A DNA stretch of 16,952 nt from an uncultured Chlorobiaceae bacterium (GTDB lineage: Bacteria; Bacteroidota; Chlorobiia; Chlorobiales; Chlorobiaceae): positions 1 to 16,952 of the forward strand of contig CAIXCO010000180.1 in the NCBI GenBank assembly GCA_903917955.1, written 5' to 3'. Each line of letters opens with the position of its first letter. The first letter of the stretch is position 1. Position numbers and translations under genes: made by a program. A model generated the notes under the pieces. It ran no database searches. It worked only from the letters and a program-made list of their open reading frames with translations, and was not told where the DNA came from. This document shows positions 7,963 through 15,121 of the stretch, one piece after another.

Positions 7963-8382
7963 TTATTGAACAGGAATCTCTTTCCCTGCTTTCGGTGTTG
8001 GTTCCACTTTGGGGACAACAATCTTGAGCACGCCATTATCATATTTTGCCTCAATTTTTCCAGCATCGACGTTACTACCGACGGTAAAACTCCGGCTCAT
8101 ACTTCCCCATGACCGCTCAATGCGGTGATACCCTTTTTTCTTCTCCTCCTCATTCTGGGATCTCTCCGCCGTTATGGAAAGCACTCCATCCTCCATCGAG
8201 ACCTTAATATCTTCTTTTTTTACACCAGCAATATCAGCCTCAACAAAGATAGCATTATCGTCCTCGCTGATATCAACCTTAAACGTTGGCGCGACTATCG
8301 ACGAAAAAAAAGGCGACACCTTATCATTGAAAACATCTTCAAACATTTTCAGGGGATCCCTTTTGTAAAGTGACAGTGCCAT
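7963..8382 (-). CDS. Small heat shock protein, Hsp20/alpha-crystallin family
   Basis: An ATP-independent holdase chaperone of the cytoplasm that binds unfolding proteins. The 139 residues have the usual plan: a short N-terminal arm (1-32), an alpha-crystallin domain (about 33-125) with DIAGVKKEDIKVSMEDGVL (50-68) and the closing GVLKIVVPK (117-125), and a C-terminal tail with the oligomer-forming I-x-I/V motif as IPV (136-138). ATG 8382 has a good Shine-Dalgarno, AGGAG (complement of 8391-8395). The 3' end meets the terminator shared with sucC. No CIRCE-like repeat was seen upstream. The DUF1566 gene ending 94 nt upstream on the same strand has no visible terminator, so read-through into this gene is possible. 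Confidence 0.97.
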   Translation of the reverse strand: MALSLYKRDPLKMFEDVFNDKVSPFFSSIVAPTFKVDISEDDNAIFVEADIAGVKKEDIKVSMEDGVLSITAERSQNEEEKKKGYHRIERSWGSMSRSFTVGSNVDAGKIEAKYDNGVLKIVVPKVEPTPKAGKEIPVQ

Positions 8383-8430
8383 GATTGCATCTCCTATTTT
8401 TGTTTTTTTGCGAAACCATACTTCATCTGA

Positions 8431-8458
8431 AACATAAGAAATACGCTCATTTTTTCAA
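8431..8458 (-). promoter_or_regulatory. Candidate promoter for hsp20
   Basis: On the minus strand TTGAAA (complement of 8453-8458) and TATGTT (complement of 8431-8436) are 16 nt apart, giving a leader of about 40 nt before the hsp20 Shine-Dalgarno and start. No sigma32-like pair was seen. Confidence 0.3.
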
Positions 8459-8476
8459 AAATATTTCAAAATCATA

Positions 8477-9409
8477 TTAGAAAGCCCTCACCGCTCTGGC
8501 ACGATAGCCTTGCGACTTACTGTAGTCGTGCTGATACCCATCGCCGAAAAACTGCCTCCATGCGTTACTTGCATCACGCTCAGTAGAACTCCAGTAAAAT
8601 TTATCCACAAAATCACCAACAGCGCTTTCATTCAGATAGAGCAGGTTCAATTGATCCTTGTTCGGCAAAAACCAGTCATTATAACCGTTACTCACAAGGT
8701 TATGACATGCCACTTTAGCATCAGACCAGGTAAAATAGCCCTCCTCTTTGTCCGCAGAGTGACCCTGCATGTCTGCTTTGGCAGCAATAAGGCCGTGCTG
8801 CCCTGTTGCATTGAGATAAAAAACAATACCGCCACAATAATATTCCCCAATCTTGACCCTGACTGCTGGCGGTACCTGCGAAATCGTATCACCCTGGTTC
8901 TCCGCAGCCATCTGTTGCGTCGACAATCCTTGTCCGTTCGCACTCCTCAAATTGATAGCTGACTGCATCTGGTTGAACAACAACTGAAAATCGTATCCCT
9001 GCTCAGAACCGGCGAGAGTAAAGATTTTCCTGAGAAGGGCGCTGAGACCATCTTGCGATACACGCAGTGCTGTTGATATGAGACTCTGGGTTAGAGCAGG
9101 ATCATCAAGCAACTTGCCAGACTTGGCAAACACCAGCAACTTCTCCTCAGCCTCCATCAGCTCTTCATCGAATCTCATGATCAACCCACCGTTGGGCATA
9201 TAGAAGGTCACCTCCTTCATTCCGCGTCTGCGCCGGATAGCCTCATTCAAAGCCCTGACACCAAGATCATCCCCTTTCTGTGCCAGTGCCATCGCCTCAC
9301 GCAATGCATCAAGAAAAACAGACTCATCCTTATAGGAAACCAGTCGGCCTGCCAGACGATCAAGGTTATCGTCCGTTTTGGTGACAAAAATATTTTTCAG
9401 CCAGCCCAT
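8477..9409 (-). CDS. DUF1566/Lcl_C-domain protein with a novel N-terminal domain
   Basis: A two-part protein of 310 residues. Residues 187-310 form a DUF1566 (Lcl C-terminal-like, C-type-lectin fold) domain: YYCGGIVFYLNATGQHGLIAA (190-210), GYNDWFLPNKDQLNLLYLN (242-260), FYWSSTERDASNAW (271-284) and the terminal RARAVRAF. Residues 1-160 are a helix-rich domain that I do not recognise, with EVTFYMPNGGLIMRF (66-80) as its only obvious strand-like part, joined by a Gln/Ser-rich linker (about 158-182). There is no signal peptide or membrane segment, so the protein appears cytoplasmic unless exported by another route. ATG 9409 has AGGAG (complement of 9417-9421) upstream. It is the last of three tandem paralogues on this strand; hsp20 follows 94 nt downstream. 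The function is unknown; Lcl_C domains are known for ligand or glycan binding. Confidence 0.85.
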   Translation of the reverse strand: MGWLKNIFVTKTDDNLDRLAGRLVSYKDESVFLDALREAMALAQKGDDLGVRALNEAIRRRRGMKEVTFYMPNGGLIMRFDEELMEAEEKLLVFAKSGKLLDDPALTQSLISTALRVSQDGLSALLRKIFTLAGSEQGYDFQLLFNQMQSAINLRSANGQGLSTQQMAAENQGDTISQVPPAVRVKIGEYYCGGIVFYLNATGQHGLIAAKADMQGHSADKEEGYFTWSDAKVACHNLVSNGYNDWFLPNKDQLNLLYLNESAVGDFVDKFYWSSTERDASNAWRQFFGDGYQHDYSKSQGYRARAVRAF

Positions 9410-9493
9410 CTCCCCTCTCCTCTCTTTTTTTTGTTTTACAGAGCCGTTATCTATTTTCCAAAAAGAGTCACAGCACGTTGTTCACCCAATACA

Positions 9494-9880
9494 TTAAAAA
9501 GCCCGAACAGCCCGAACACGACTGAGGTACAGCTTGTGACCATGGCTCTGGAACCCATTAATGAAAAGCTGTAACCACGCATTAATGGTAGTGGACTCCG
9601 ACGAACTCCAGTAGCCGGTGCTGTAATCCGCAAAACCGCCTACAGCATCCTTCTGGAGATAGAGCCGATTCAACTGCTCCTTGTCCGGTAAAAACCAGTC
9701 ACGGTAACCATTGCTCACAAAATTACGACAAATCGCGTTGGCATCTGACCAGATGAAGCGCCCATCCTCACGTCCATCAGAATGCCCCCGTAAATCTTCT
9801 TTGGCAGCAACAAGGCCATGCTGACTTGTTTCATCTACAGAAAAAATAATGCCACCACCATATTCATCACCAATAATCAT
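9494..9880 (-). CDS. DUF1566/Lcl_C-domain protein lacking a leader
   Basis: Nearly the whole 128-residue product is one DUF1566 domain: MIIGDEYGGGIIFSVDETSQ at the start, HGLVAAKEDLRGHSDGR (21-37), WSDANAICRNFVSNGYRDWF (44-63), LPDKEQLNRLYLQ (64-76), YWSSSESTTINAW (90-102) and the terminal RVRAVRAF. It lines up with the mature part of its upstream neighbour (9985-10464) but has no signal peptide. The frame continues upstream for eight codons to an in-frame TAA (9902-9904), beyond which the same frame opens again from an ATG at 9952, so a leader may have been lost to a nonsense change. No Shine-Dalgarno precedes ATG 9880. It may be an expressed cytoplasmic protein or a decaying paralogue. Confidence 0.75.
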   Translation of the reverse strand: MIIGDEYGGGIIFSVDETSQHGLVAAKEDLRGHSDGREDGRFIWSDANAICRNFVSNGYRDWFLPDKEQLNRLYLQKDAVGGFADYSTGYWSSSESTTINAWLQLFINGFQSHGHKLYLSRVRAVRAF

Positions 9881-9901
9881 AGCACTTGTAGTTAACGTTG
9901 T

Positions 9902-9952
9902 TTATTGAGTAAAACGGATAGTCAGTAACGAGCCCATCAAAGATAACTCCAT
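9902..9952 (-). other. Short leader-like open frame in frame with the downstream DUF1566 gene
   Basis: ATG 9952 opens 16 codons (MELSLMGSLLTIRFTQ) ending in TAA at 9902-9904. It is in the same frame as the ATG at 9880, and the bridging codons read TTLTTSA. The segment is moderately hydrophobic and sits where the neighbouring paralogue has its signal peptide. It could be a broken leader or chance. Confidence 0.25.
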
Positions 9953-9984
9953 TTTACTACAATAACAACGATACGAATATTCAA

Positions 9985-10464
9985 TCAAAAAAACCGTACC
10001 GCACGAACACAACTGCCGTTTGCTTTACTTCCCGCAAGCTGCTTTCCACTGGTAAAATCCTGGGCCCATGCGTTATTCACATCGCTCTCGGAAGCACTCC
10101 AATAATACATCTCCAGAATACCATCAACAACCCCTCTCTGAAGATAGAGCTGGTTCAACTGCTCCTTGTTTGGCAAAAACCAGTCGTTATAGCTCTCTAC
10201 AAAAGAGTTGGCTACCGTTTTGGCATCATACCAGTTCAACTCACCATCCCGTTTACCATCGGAGTGACCCGTCATATCCGCTTTGGCAACAATAAGGCCA
10301 TGCTGACCGGTACCATCGACATAAAAAACAATCCCTCCGCCATAGCTCTCACCAATTTTTGGAGTAGCCGCAAAGGAGAGTGCAGAAAGCGAAATCAGCA
10401 TCAGCCCAGTAAATAGAACCATCATCCGGAGCCGGGCGATGGATGTTTTTTGAGTGAGTTTCAT
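9985..10464 (-). CDS. Secreted DUF1566/Lcl_C-domain protein
   Basis: A 159-residue protein with an N-terminal signal peptide: basic n-region MKLTQKTSIARLR, hydrophobic core MMVLFTGLMLISLSALS (14-30), and a signal-peptidase-I-like site after Ala32 (S-F-A before ATPK). The mature part is a single DUF1566 domain: GESYGGGIVFYVDGTGQHGL (38-57), SYNDWFLPNKEQLNQLYLQ (91-109), YYWSASESDVNNAW (120-133) and the terminal CVRAVRFF. It is probably periplasmic or surface-exposed; the fold is known for ligand binding, but no ligand can be deduced. It is the first of the three paralogues on this strand. No good Shine-Dalgarno precedes ATG 10464. A hairpin (10488-10520) and a palindrome (10533-10542) lie in the upstream control region. 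Confidence 0.85.
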   Translation of the reverse strand: MKLTQKTSIARLRMMVLFTGLMLISLSALSFAATPKIGESYGGGIVFYVDGTGQHGLIVAKADMTGHSDGKRDGELNWYDAKTVANSFVESYNDWFLPNKEQLNQLYLQRGVVDGILEMYYWSASESDVNNAWAQDFTSGKQLAGSKANGSCVRAVRFF

Positions 10465-10487
10465 GATGGGTGTTTTTAAAAGTTATT

Positions 10488-10542
10488 GCGTTTTGCCACA
10501 TATATGCAACGGTAAAACGCAGGGTATAATCATGCTATAGCA
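10488..10542. promoter_or_regulatory. Hairpin and palindrome upstream of the secreted DUF1566 gene
   Basis: GCGTTTTGCC (10488-10497) and GGTAAAACGC (10511-10520) can form a 10-bp stem with one mismatch or wobble around a 13-nt loop. Just beyond it is the perfect palindrome TGCTATAGCA (10533-10542). Both lie 24-80 nt upstream of ATG 10464, where a promoter, operator or leader structure would be expected. Confidence 0.35.
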
Positions 10543-10636
10543 CGTAAACCCAAGATAAAAAAGATTATGGGATTATCACAGCATCAGAGGAGATGAAGCA
10601 GAGTAAAACGGCAACATTGCTCTTTTCAGTGGTAAC

Positions 10637-10677
10637 AAAAAAAGAAGAGCGGATAAAGGACTGCTCCCCTCCGCTCT
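10637..10677 (-). terminator. Intrinsic terminator of the efflux operon
   Basis: On the minus strand an 8-bp stem (AGAGCGGA, complement of 10670-10677, pairing with TCCGCTCT, complement of 10646-10653) with a 16-nt loop is followed by TC and then T7 (complement of 10637-10643). It lies about 150 nt past the macB stop. Confidence 0.7.
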
Positions 10678-10824
10678 ACAAAGTAAACAACCTGCCCGCT
10701 CTTAACCTATCAATCATCATGCAACACACACAAAAAAACGGGCCTGCCATTCCTTACCAAGTTCGACGCGTTTCCCCGAAAAATCTTGCACAAAAAAAAA
10801 GTTTTTTTTATTGCGCCCTTCCCT

Positions 10825-12798
10825 CTACTCAAAGCGAAGTGCCTCCACCGGTTTGAGTGCGGCTGCTTTTCTGGCGGGCCAGAGGCCAAAAAAGATGCCG
10901 ATAAGAGCCGAAAAGGTGGTCGCAAGCAGAACCGACAGCAGCGAAGTTTTGACCGCCCATCCGGCAAAAGTGGCAAGAATCAGGGAGATACCAATACCTG
11001 CAAGAATCCCGATACAGCCTCCGCTGATGGTCATACCGACCGACTCAACAAGAAACTGCAACATGATATCGCTTTTTCGCGCCCCGATCGCCTTGCGCAG
11101 GCCAATCTCCCGGGTTCGTTCGGTTACAGAAACAAGCATAATATTCATAATACCGATGCCGCCGACCAGAAGCGAAATGGCCGCAATGGAACCGAGCAAA
11201 AGGCTCATGGTCTGCGTCGTGCTGCTCAGCATCTTCTGGATTTCAGTCATATCCCTGATATTGAACGAGTCGTCATCTTCTTTCAGCCGGTGGCGTTTGC
11301 GAATCCGCTCACCAATCGCAGTTTTGGCCTGTTCAATCAACGCAGGTGAGGCGACTTCGACAAAAATTCCGCTGAGATACTCCTTTCCAAGCACCCGGTA
11401 CATGGCCGTCGTTACCGGTATAATAACCACATCATCTTCATCCTGCGGTCCTGAAAAACCTTTGGCGGGAGCAATGCCAATAACCTTGAAATTAATTCTG
11501 TTGATTTTGATGGTCTTGCCAAGAGGATTACTGCCCCCAAAGAGCTCCTTGACCACCGTCACGCCGATAATGGCCGACTTTGAGCGCATCTGAATCTCTT
11601 CACGGGTAAACCACCTGCCAACGGTGGGCAACACCGCACGCATGGTACCGTAATCGAACCCCGCGCCCGTCAACTGCGAACTCCAGTTTTTATTGCCATA
11701 CACAATCCTGCCGTTACCGTTAACAACACCGCTGGCATTTTTGACCAGCGTACGGAGCGAGGCAATATCATCCACATCGGTAAAGGTAAAACGGGCAACT
11801 GCACCCGCCCCCTGCGCCGCGCCGTGAATTCTGGCCGATCCTCCCCTGATTGAGAGCATGTTCGACCCCATCGATTTCAACTGCTCCTGCATGGCCGCCT
11901 TGGCTCCCTCACCAAGCGCCATCATGGCAATGACCGAGGCAACCCCAACAAAAATTCCAAGTACAGAGAGAAAAGAGCGCATCTTGTTGGCCAAAATGGA
12001 CTGGAAAGCCTGAGCCATAAATCCGGTAAAACGGCCATCCTTCCACAACCCGCCTTTTCCAGAAACTGGCGATTCAAGCTCAATATCTCCGCCAGCGACC
12101 ACTGCAGGCTGCATCCCCTCCTTCCGCTCATCGGAAACAATGAGACCATCCCTCATGATAATGACACGACCCGCAAAGGCTGCAATCTCATTTTCATGCG
12201 TCACCATAATGACCGTCTTTCCCTCGTCATGCAGCCCTTTGAGAATTTTCATGATCTCGGCAGAGTTTTTCGAGTCGAGATTACCGGTCGGTTCATCGGC
12301 AAAAATGATGAGCGGATCGCGAATGAGCGCCCTCGCAATGGCCACCCGCTGCTGTTCACCTCCCGAAAGCTGGTTGGGCGTATGATCCATTCGGTGATCC
12401 AGCCCAACCAGTTTCAGCCGCGCTATCGCCTCCTGACGAAAATCTCCTTTCAAGCCGCTGTAGATATGGGGAAGCCGCACATTATCGACAATGGTCATGC
12501 GCTTGAGCAGATGAAACTGCTGAAAAACAAAGCCGGCAACATTGTTGCGCAATCCGGCCTGCTCATCTTCCGTCAAGGTGTTCACATTATTGCCAAGAAT
12601 CATGAACTCACCCCTGTCGGGATTATCGAGCAGCCCCAGAATCTGCAACAGTGACGACTTGCCTGAACCCGAAGCACCCATAATGGCCACAAACTCGCCC
12701 CGCTCTATGGTCAATGAAACCCCGCGCAGAGCCTGAACGGTACTTTCACCGATCTGGTAAGTCCGGTGAACATCAACAAGCTGAAGGATGGGTTTCAT
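10825..12798 (-). CDS. macB: MacB-type ABC exporter, fused ATPase and permease
   Basis: Inner-membrane engine of a tripartite efflux pump. The N-terminal ATPase (1-230) has Walker A GASGSGKS (41-48), Q-loop Gln93/94, signature LSGGEQQR (144-151), Walker B LIIFADEP with Glu169, and H-loop His201. Next come one membrane helix (about 272-294), a large periplasmic domain (about 300-525) and three closing helices (about 532-558, 587-612, 620-645) with the FtsX-type VSVTERTREIGLRKAIGA (557-573). At 657 residues it is full length for MacB. The ATG has a perfect AGGAGG (complement of 12804-12809) and overlaps the stop of the fusion-protein gene by 1 nt. Substrate unknown: MacB relatives export macrolides, lipopeptides, toxins or siderophores, so the symbol denotes the family only. 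Confidence 0.93.
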   Translation of the reverse strand: MKPILQLVDVHRTYQIGESTVQALRGVSLTIERGEFVAIMGASGSGKSSLLQILGLLDNPDRGEFMILGNNVNTLTEDEQAGLRNNVAGFVFQQFHLLKRMTIVDNVRLPHIYSGLKGDFRQEAIARLKLVGLDHRMDHTPNQLSGGEQQRVAIARALIRDPLIIFADEPTGNLDSKNSAEIMKILKGLHDEGKTVIMVTHENEIAAFAGRVIIMRDGLIVSDERKEGMQPAVVAGGDIELESPVSGKGGLWKDGRFTGFMAQAFQSILANKMRSFLSVLGIFVGVASVIAMMALGEGAKAAMQEQLKSMGSNMLSIRGGSARIHGAAQGAGAVARFTFTDVDDIASLRTLVKNASGVVNGNGRIVYGNKNWSSQLTGAGFDYGTMRAVLPTVGRWFTREEIQMRSKSAIIGVTVVKELFGGSNPLGKTIKINRINFKVIGIAPAKGFSGPQDEDDVVIIPVTTAMYRVLGKEYLSGIFVEVASPALIEQAKTAIGERIRKRHRLKEDDDSFNIRDMTEIQKMLSSTTQTMSLLLGSIAAISLLVGGIGIMNIMLVSVTERTREIGLRKAIGARKSDIMLQFLVESVGMTISGGCIGILAGIGISLILATFAGWAVKTSLLSVLLATTFSALIGIFFGLWPARKAAALKPVEALRFE

Positions 12799-13763
12799 TA
12801 TCGCCTCCTGTTACGCTGCGGCATAAAGGGATTCGAGCCCCCTTTTTTTCCAGGAAGAACAAAAGAGGTATCCGGAAGCAGCACAACAGCACTCTCCGTC
12901 AACCCTTCAAGAATTTCGATATGAGCATCATCCTGCAATCCGGTCTGCACCGAGTGGAAACGCACCTCATCCGGCTTGCTGCGTCGGCGCTGCAACACCA
13001 CCGTTTTGCCCTCTCTGCTCTGCACCGCCGCGACCGGCAAAAGCAGCGCATTCTGCTTCTCCTGAACAATAATCTCAATATTGGCACTCATACCAGAGCG
13101 AAAGACTTCGGGAATCCGCTCGGGAATAACATCGACATTATAAATATTGACGTTATTCTGCAGATACGACTCGTAATAGATATGATCAACAATCCCGTTC
13201 ACCTTGATTTCAGGATAGGCATCGAGGCCAATCACCGCTTTCTGGCCCACCTTGACCCGCCCGATATCGGTTTCATCAACATAAGCCTTCACCAGAAGCC
13301 GATCGGAGAGTACAAAGAGTGCGTCGCTCGTGGTCACCGTCTGACCGGGATCGACGCTACGCACAATAACCTGTCCAGCCATTGGAGCAACAACTGCGGT
13401 CTCCTTGTAGACCTTCTGCCAGTACCCCTGCTCACTTTTTCCCTGCAATTTGGCGGCATCAAGCAATGCTGCCCGCTCGGTAGAGCTGAGCATGGCAAGC
13501 ACCTCCCCTTTCTTGACCTGTTGCCCCTCTTCAACCAGAATCTCTTCAATCCTTCCGCCAACCGACGACTGGATTTTTACACGGGTTTGCGGCTCCACCG
13601 CTCCCGTAGTCGAAACGGTTGAAGAGATGGTGCCCCTTGAAGGACGAACCTCTTCAAAACTCTGCTTTGCACTCTTGTTATTGCTGAAATAATAGAACCC
13701 GACGGCTCCGAAAACCAAAAGAGCAACAAGAACACCCCCTACCACCATTTTGCGCCTACCCAT
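12798..13763 (-). CDS. Periplasmic membrane fusion protein (HlyD/MacA family) with short hairpin
   Basis: Links the MacB-type transporter to the outer-membrane channel. Numbering from ATG 13763 (321 aa): an N-terminal membrane anchor (about 6-26), the first half of the biotinyl-lipoyl domain (about 60-91, SVGGRIEEILVEEGQQVKKG), the helical hairpin, the second lipoyl half VVAPMAGQVIVRSVDPGQ (124-141), then beta-barrel and membrane-proximal domains to the end. The hairpin spans only about residues 92-121, far shorter than in canonical MacA. The open frame reaches an ATG at 13805, but 13763 has an excellent AAGGAG (complement of 13773-13778) and puts the anchor at the N-terminus. The start overlaps the end of the outer-membrane-factor gene by 8 nt, and the stop overlaps macB by 1 nt, so all three are coupled. 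Confidence 0.92.
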   Translation of the reverse strand: MGRRKMVVGGVLVALLVFGAVGFYYFSNNKSAKQSFEEVRPSRGTISSTVSTTGAVEPQTRVKIQSSVGGRIEEILVEEGQQVKKGEVLAMLSSTERAALLDAAKLQGKSEQGYWQKVYKETAVVAPMAGQVIVRSVDPGQTVTTSDALFVLSDRLLVKAYVDETDIGRVKVGQKAVIGLDAYPEIKVNGIVDHIYYESYLQNNVNIYNVDVIPERIPEVFRSGMSANIEIIVQEKQNALLLPVAAVQSREGKTVVLQRRRSKPDEVRFHSVQTGLQDDAHIEILEGLTESAVVLLPDTSFVLPGKKGGSNPFMPQRNRRR

Positions 13764-15021
13764 CAATTCCTTCTCCTTTTGCCTGAATCCATTGAGCCTC
13801 GGCAATCAACAGATTTGCCCCGGCATTGAGAAACTCCTTTTTTGCACTTACAAGATTGTTTTCGATAATTACCCAGTCGTTGAAGGTCACAAGACCATTC
13901 GAATATTGCGCGTTAACAATGGTTGAGCGTTCCTGGGCCGCCTCAAGAAATTTTTTCTTCACAGCAACCAGTTGACGCGCATCCTGAAAATTTTTCCAGC
14001 TCTCTTCGAGCATATTGAAAATCTGGAGATAGCCACTCTTTTCCTGCGAATTCTGCTGGCTCACCACCGCCATCGCCCTCGAAACCCTTGCCTGACCACT
14101 CCCACCTTCATAAATCGGTACAGAAAGGGTAAGCCCGGCACTCCAGTCAACCGCATTGAACGGTAAGCTGTCAACCTCACGCCGGCCAAGCGATGAGGTG
14201 AGATAAAGCTCCGGTGAAAAGGCATTTTTTGCCGCATCAAGATCAAAACGGGCCGCCTTGCTTTTGGTATCAAGCTGCTGAAAGAGTGGATTATTTTTTG
14301 CAAGAAGAGCAAGATCAGGCTTTGTGGTCGAAAGCTCACTGGCCTCAAATCCACCCCGAACCCTCACAGGCTTGTGGCTGTCACGCCCAAGGGCCGATGC
14401 AAGGGTTGTCTGGGCAAGAACCAGTCCCCGCCTGGCCTGCGACACTTCAAACTCCGCCTGGGCCAAATCGGCCTCCGCCTGACGAAGCGACCCAATATGC
14501 TCCCGTCCACCTTGATAGCGCAAACTGATAAGGCGAACATTTCTCTGCCGCCGTTCAGCAATTTCGGCGGCAAGCCCGACAAGCTCCTGCGCCTTGAGCA
14601 ACTGCGTAAATGCCGAACGAAGGGCAAAACGGAGATCAGCAGAGACCACATCATAACTATATTGTGCCCCCTTTATTGCCTCCCGACTACTGGCAACCAT
14701 GTTCGACGTTTTATGCCCGTCATAGACAAGCTGCTCTGCCATCAAAGAGTAGGAGTGTGCCGCAGAGGGGCTGCTCCCTTTGGCTGTCGTCCCGCTCTCC
14801 CCCGAGCTTACCGCCATACTGAGCCGGGGAAGAAGTGCGCCGCCCGTAATGCGCTTGTCAGCCTCGGCCTGCTGCAAAAGCGCAAGGGCCGAAGAGAGGT
14901 CGGGATGCGCCGCCCGGGCCTCGCTGGCACACTGCTGCCAAGTCAACACCTCTTCAGCCCGCAACGGCGAGGCGAAGGAGGAGAACAACAGCGCCAGAAA
15001 CAGATACATTTTTGATTTCAT
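13756..15021 (-). CDS. TolC-family outer membrane efflux protein
   Basis: Outer-membrane channel of the pump. The 421 residues begin with a signal peptide (hydrophobic core about 5-17, likely cleavage after Ala22 before EEVLTWQQC) and have no lipobox. The remainder shows the two OEP repeats of TolC-type proteins: long Ala/Gln/Glu-rich helices (for example about 26-55, 130-205, 235-265, 325-400) and short strand segments with LYLTSSLGRRE (about 283-293) and GLTLSVPIYEGGSGQARVSR (about 307-326), the family's second-repeat signature. It is the first gene of the operon; its stop lies inside the start region of the fusion-protein gene. Upstream bases are purine-rich (GAGAGAG) but form only a partial Shine-Dalgarno. 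Confidence 0.93.
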   Translation of the reverse strand: MKSKMYLFLALLFSSFASPLRAEEVLTWQQCASEARAAHPDLSSALALLQQAEADKRITGGALLPRLSMAVSSGESGTTAKGSSPSAAHSYSLMAEQLVYDGHKTSNMVASSREAIKGAQYSYDVVSADLRFALRSAFTQLLKAQELVGLAAEIAERRQRNVRLISLRYQGGREHIGSLRQAEADLAQAEFEVSQARRGLVLAQTTLASALGRDSHKPVRVRGGFEASELSTTKPDLALLAKNNPLFQQLDTKSKAARFDLDAAKNAFSPELYLTSSLGRREVDSLPFNAVDWSAGLTLSVPIYEGGSGQARVSRAMAVVSQQNSQEKSGYLQIFNMLEESWKNFQDARQLVAVKKKFLEAAQERSTIVNAQYSNGLVTFNDWVIIENNLVSAKKEFLNAGANLLIAEAQWIQAKGEGIDG

Positions 15022-15121
15022 TGCAAAAGGGCTCTCTCTATCTGGTTAATAATCTTTTATTCCGCAAAAAAACGCTCATCCCCACCTCTGACGATCTTTG
15101 CCTTAAAAACTTGCGCTTTTT

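Larger units (their letters stand above)
10465..10824. other. Intergenic region between the Lcl_C cluster and the efflux operon
   Basis: These 360 bases hold the control region of the DUF1566 cluster on the left and the 3' untranslated region and terminator of the efflux operon on the right. A plus-strand open frame at 10593-10856 runs into the end of macB and shows no protein-like features, so it was not called. A9-G-T8 (10792-10809) is a striking homopolymer palindrome. No sequence resembling the DUF1566 C-terminal coding region (a possible retroelement template repeat) was seen here. Confidence 0.6.

Noticed and set aside
8477..10824. A complete diversity-generating retroelement in the window
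   Set aside because: No reverse transcriptase, accessory gene or template repeat was found on either strand; only the possible target-type domains are present.
10593..10856. Plus-strand open frame of 87 codons between the Lcl_C cluster and macB
   Set aside because: It overlaps the macB 3' end and the operon terminator. A purine run abuts its ATG too closely to act as a ribosome binding site, and the product is low-complexity without family features.
12714..13622. Plus-strand open frame of 302 codons over the fusion-protein gene
   Set aside because: Fully antisense to the coupled efflux genes, whose reading frames are supported by domains, Shine-Dalgarno sites and overlaps.
13764..13805. N-terminal extension of the fusion protein to the ATG at 13805
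   Set aside because: The internal ATG at 13763 has a strong Shine-Dalgarno and begins directly with the basic residues and membrane anchor.
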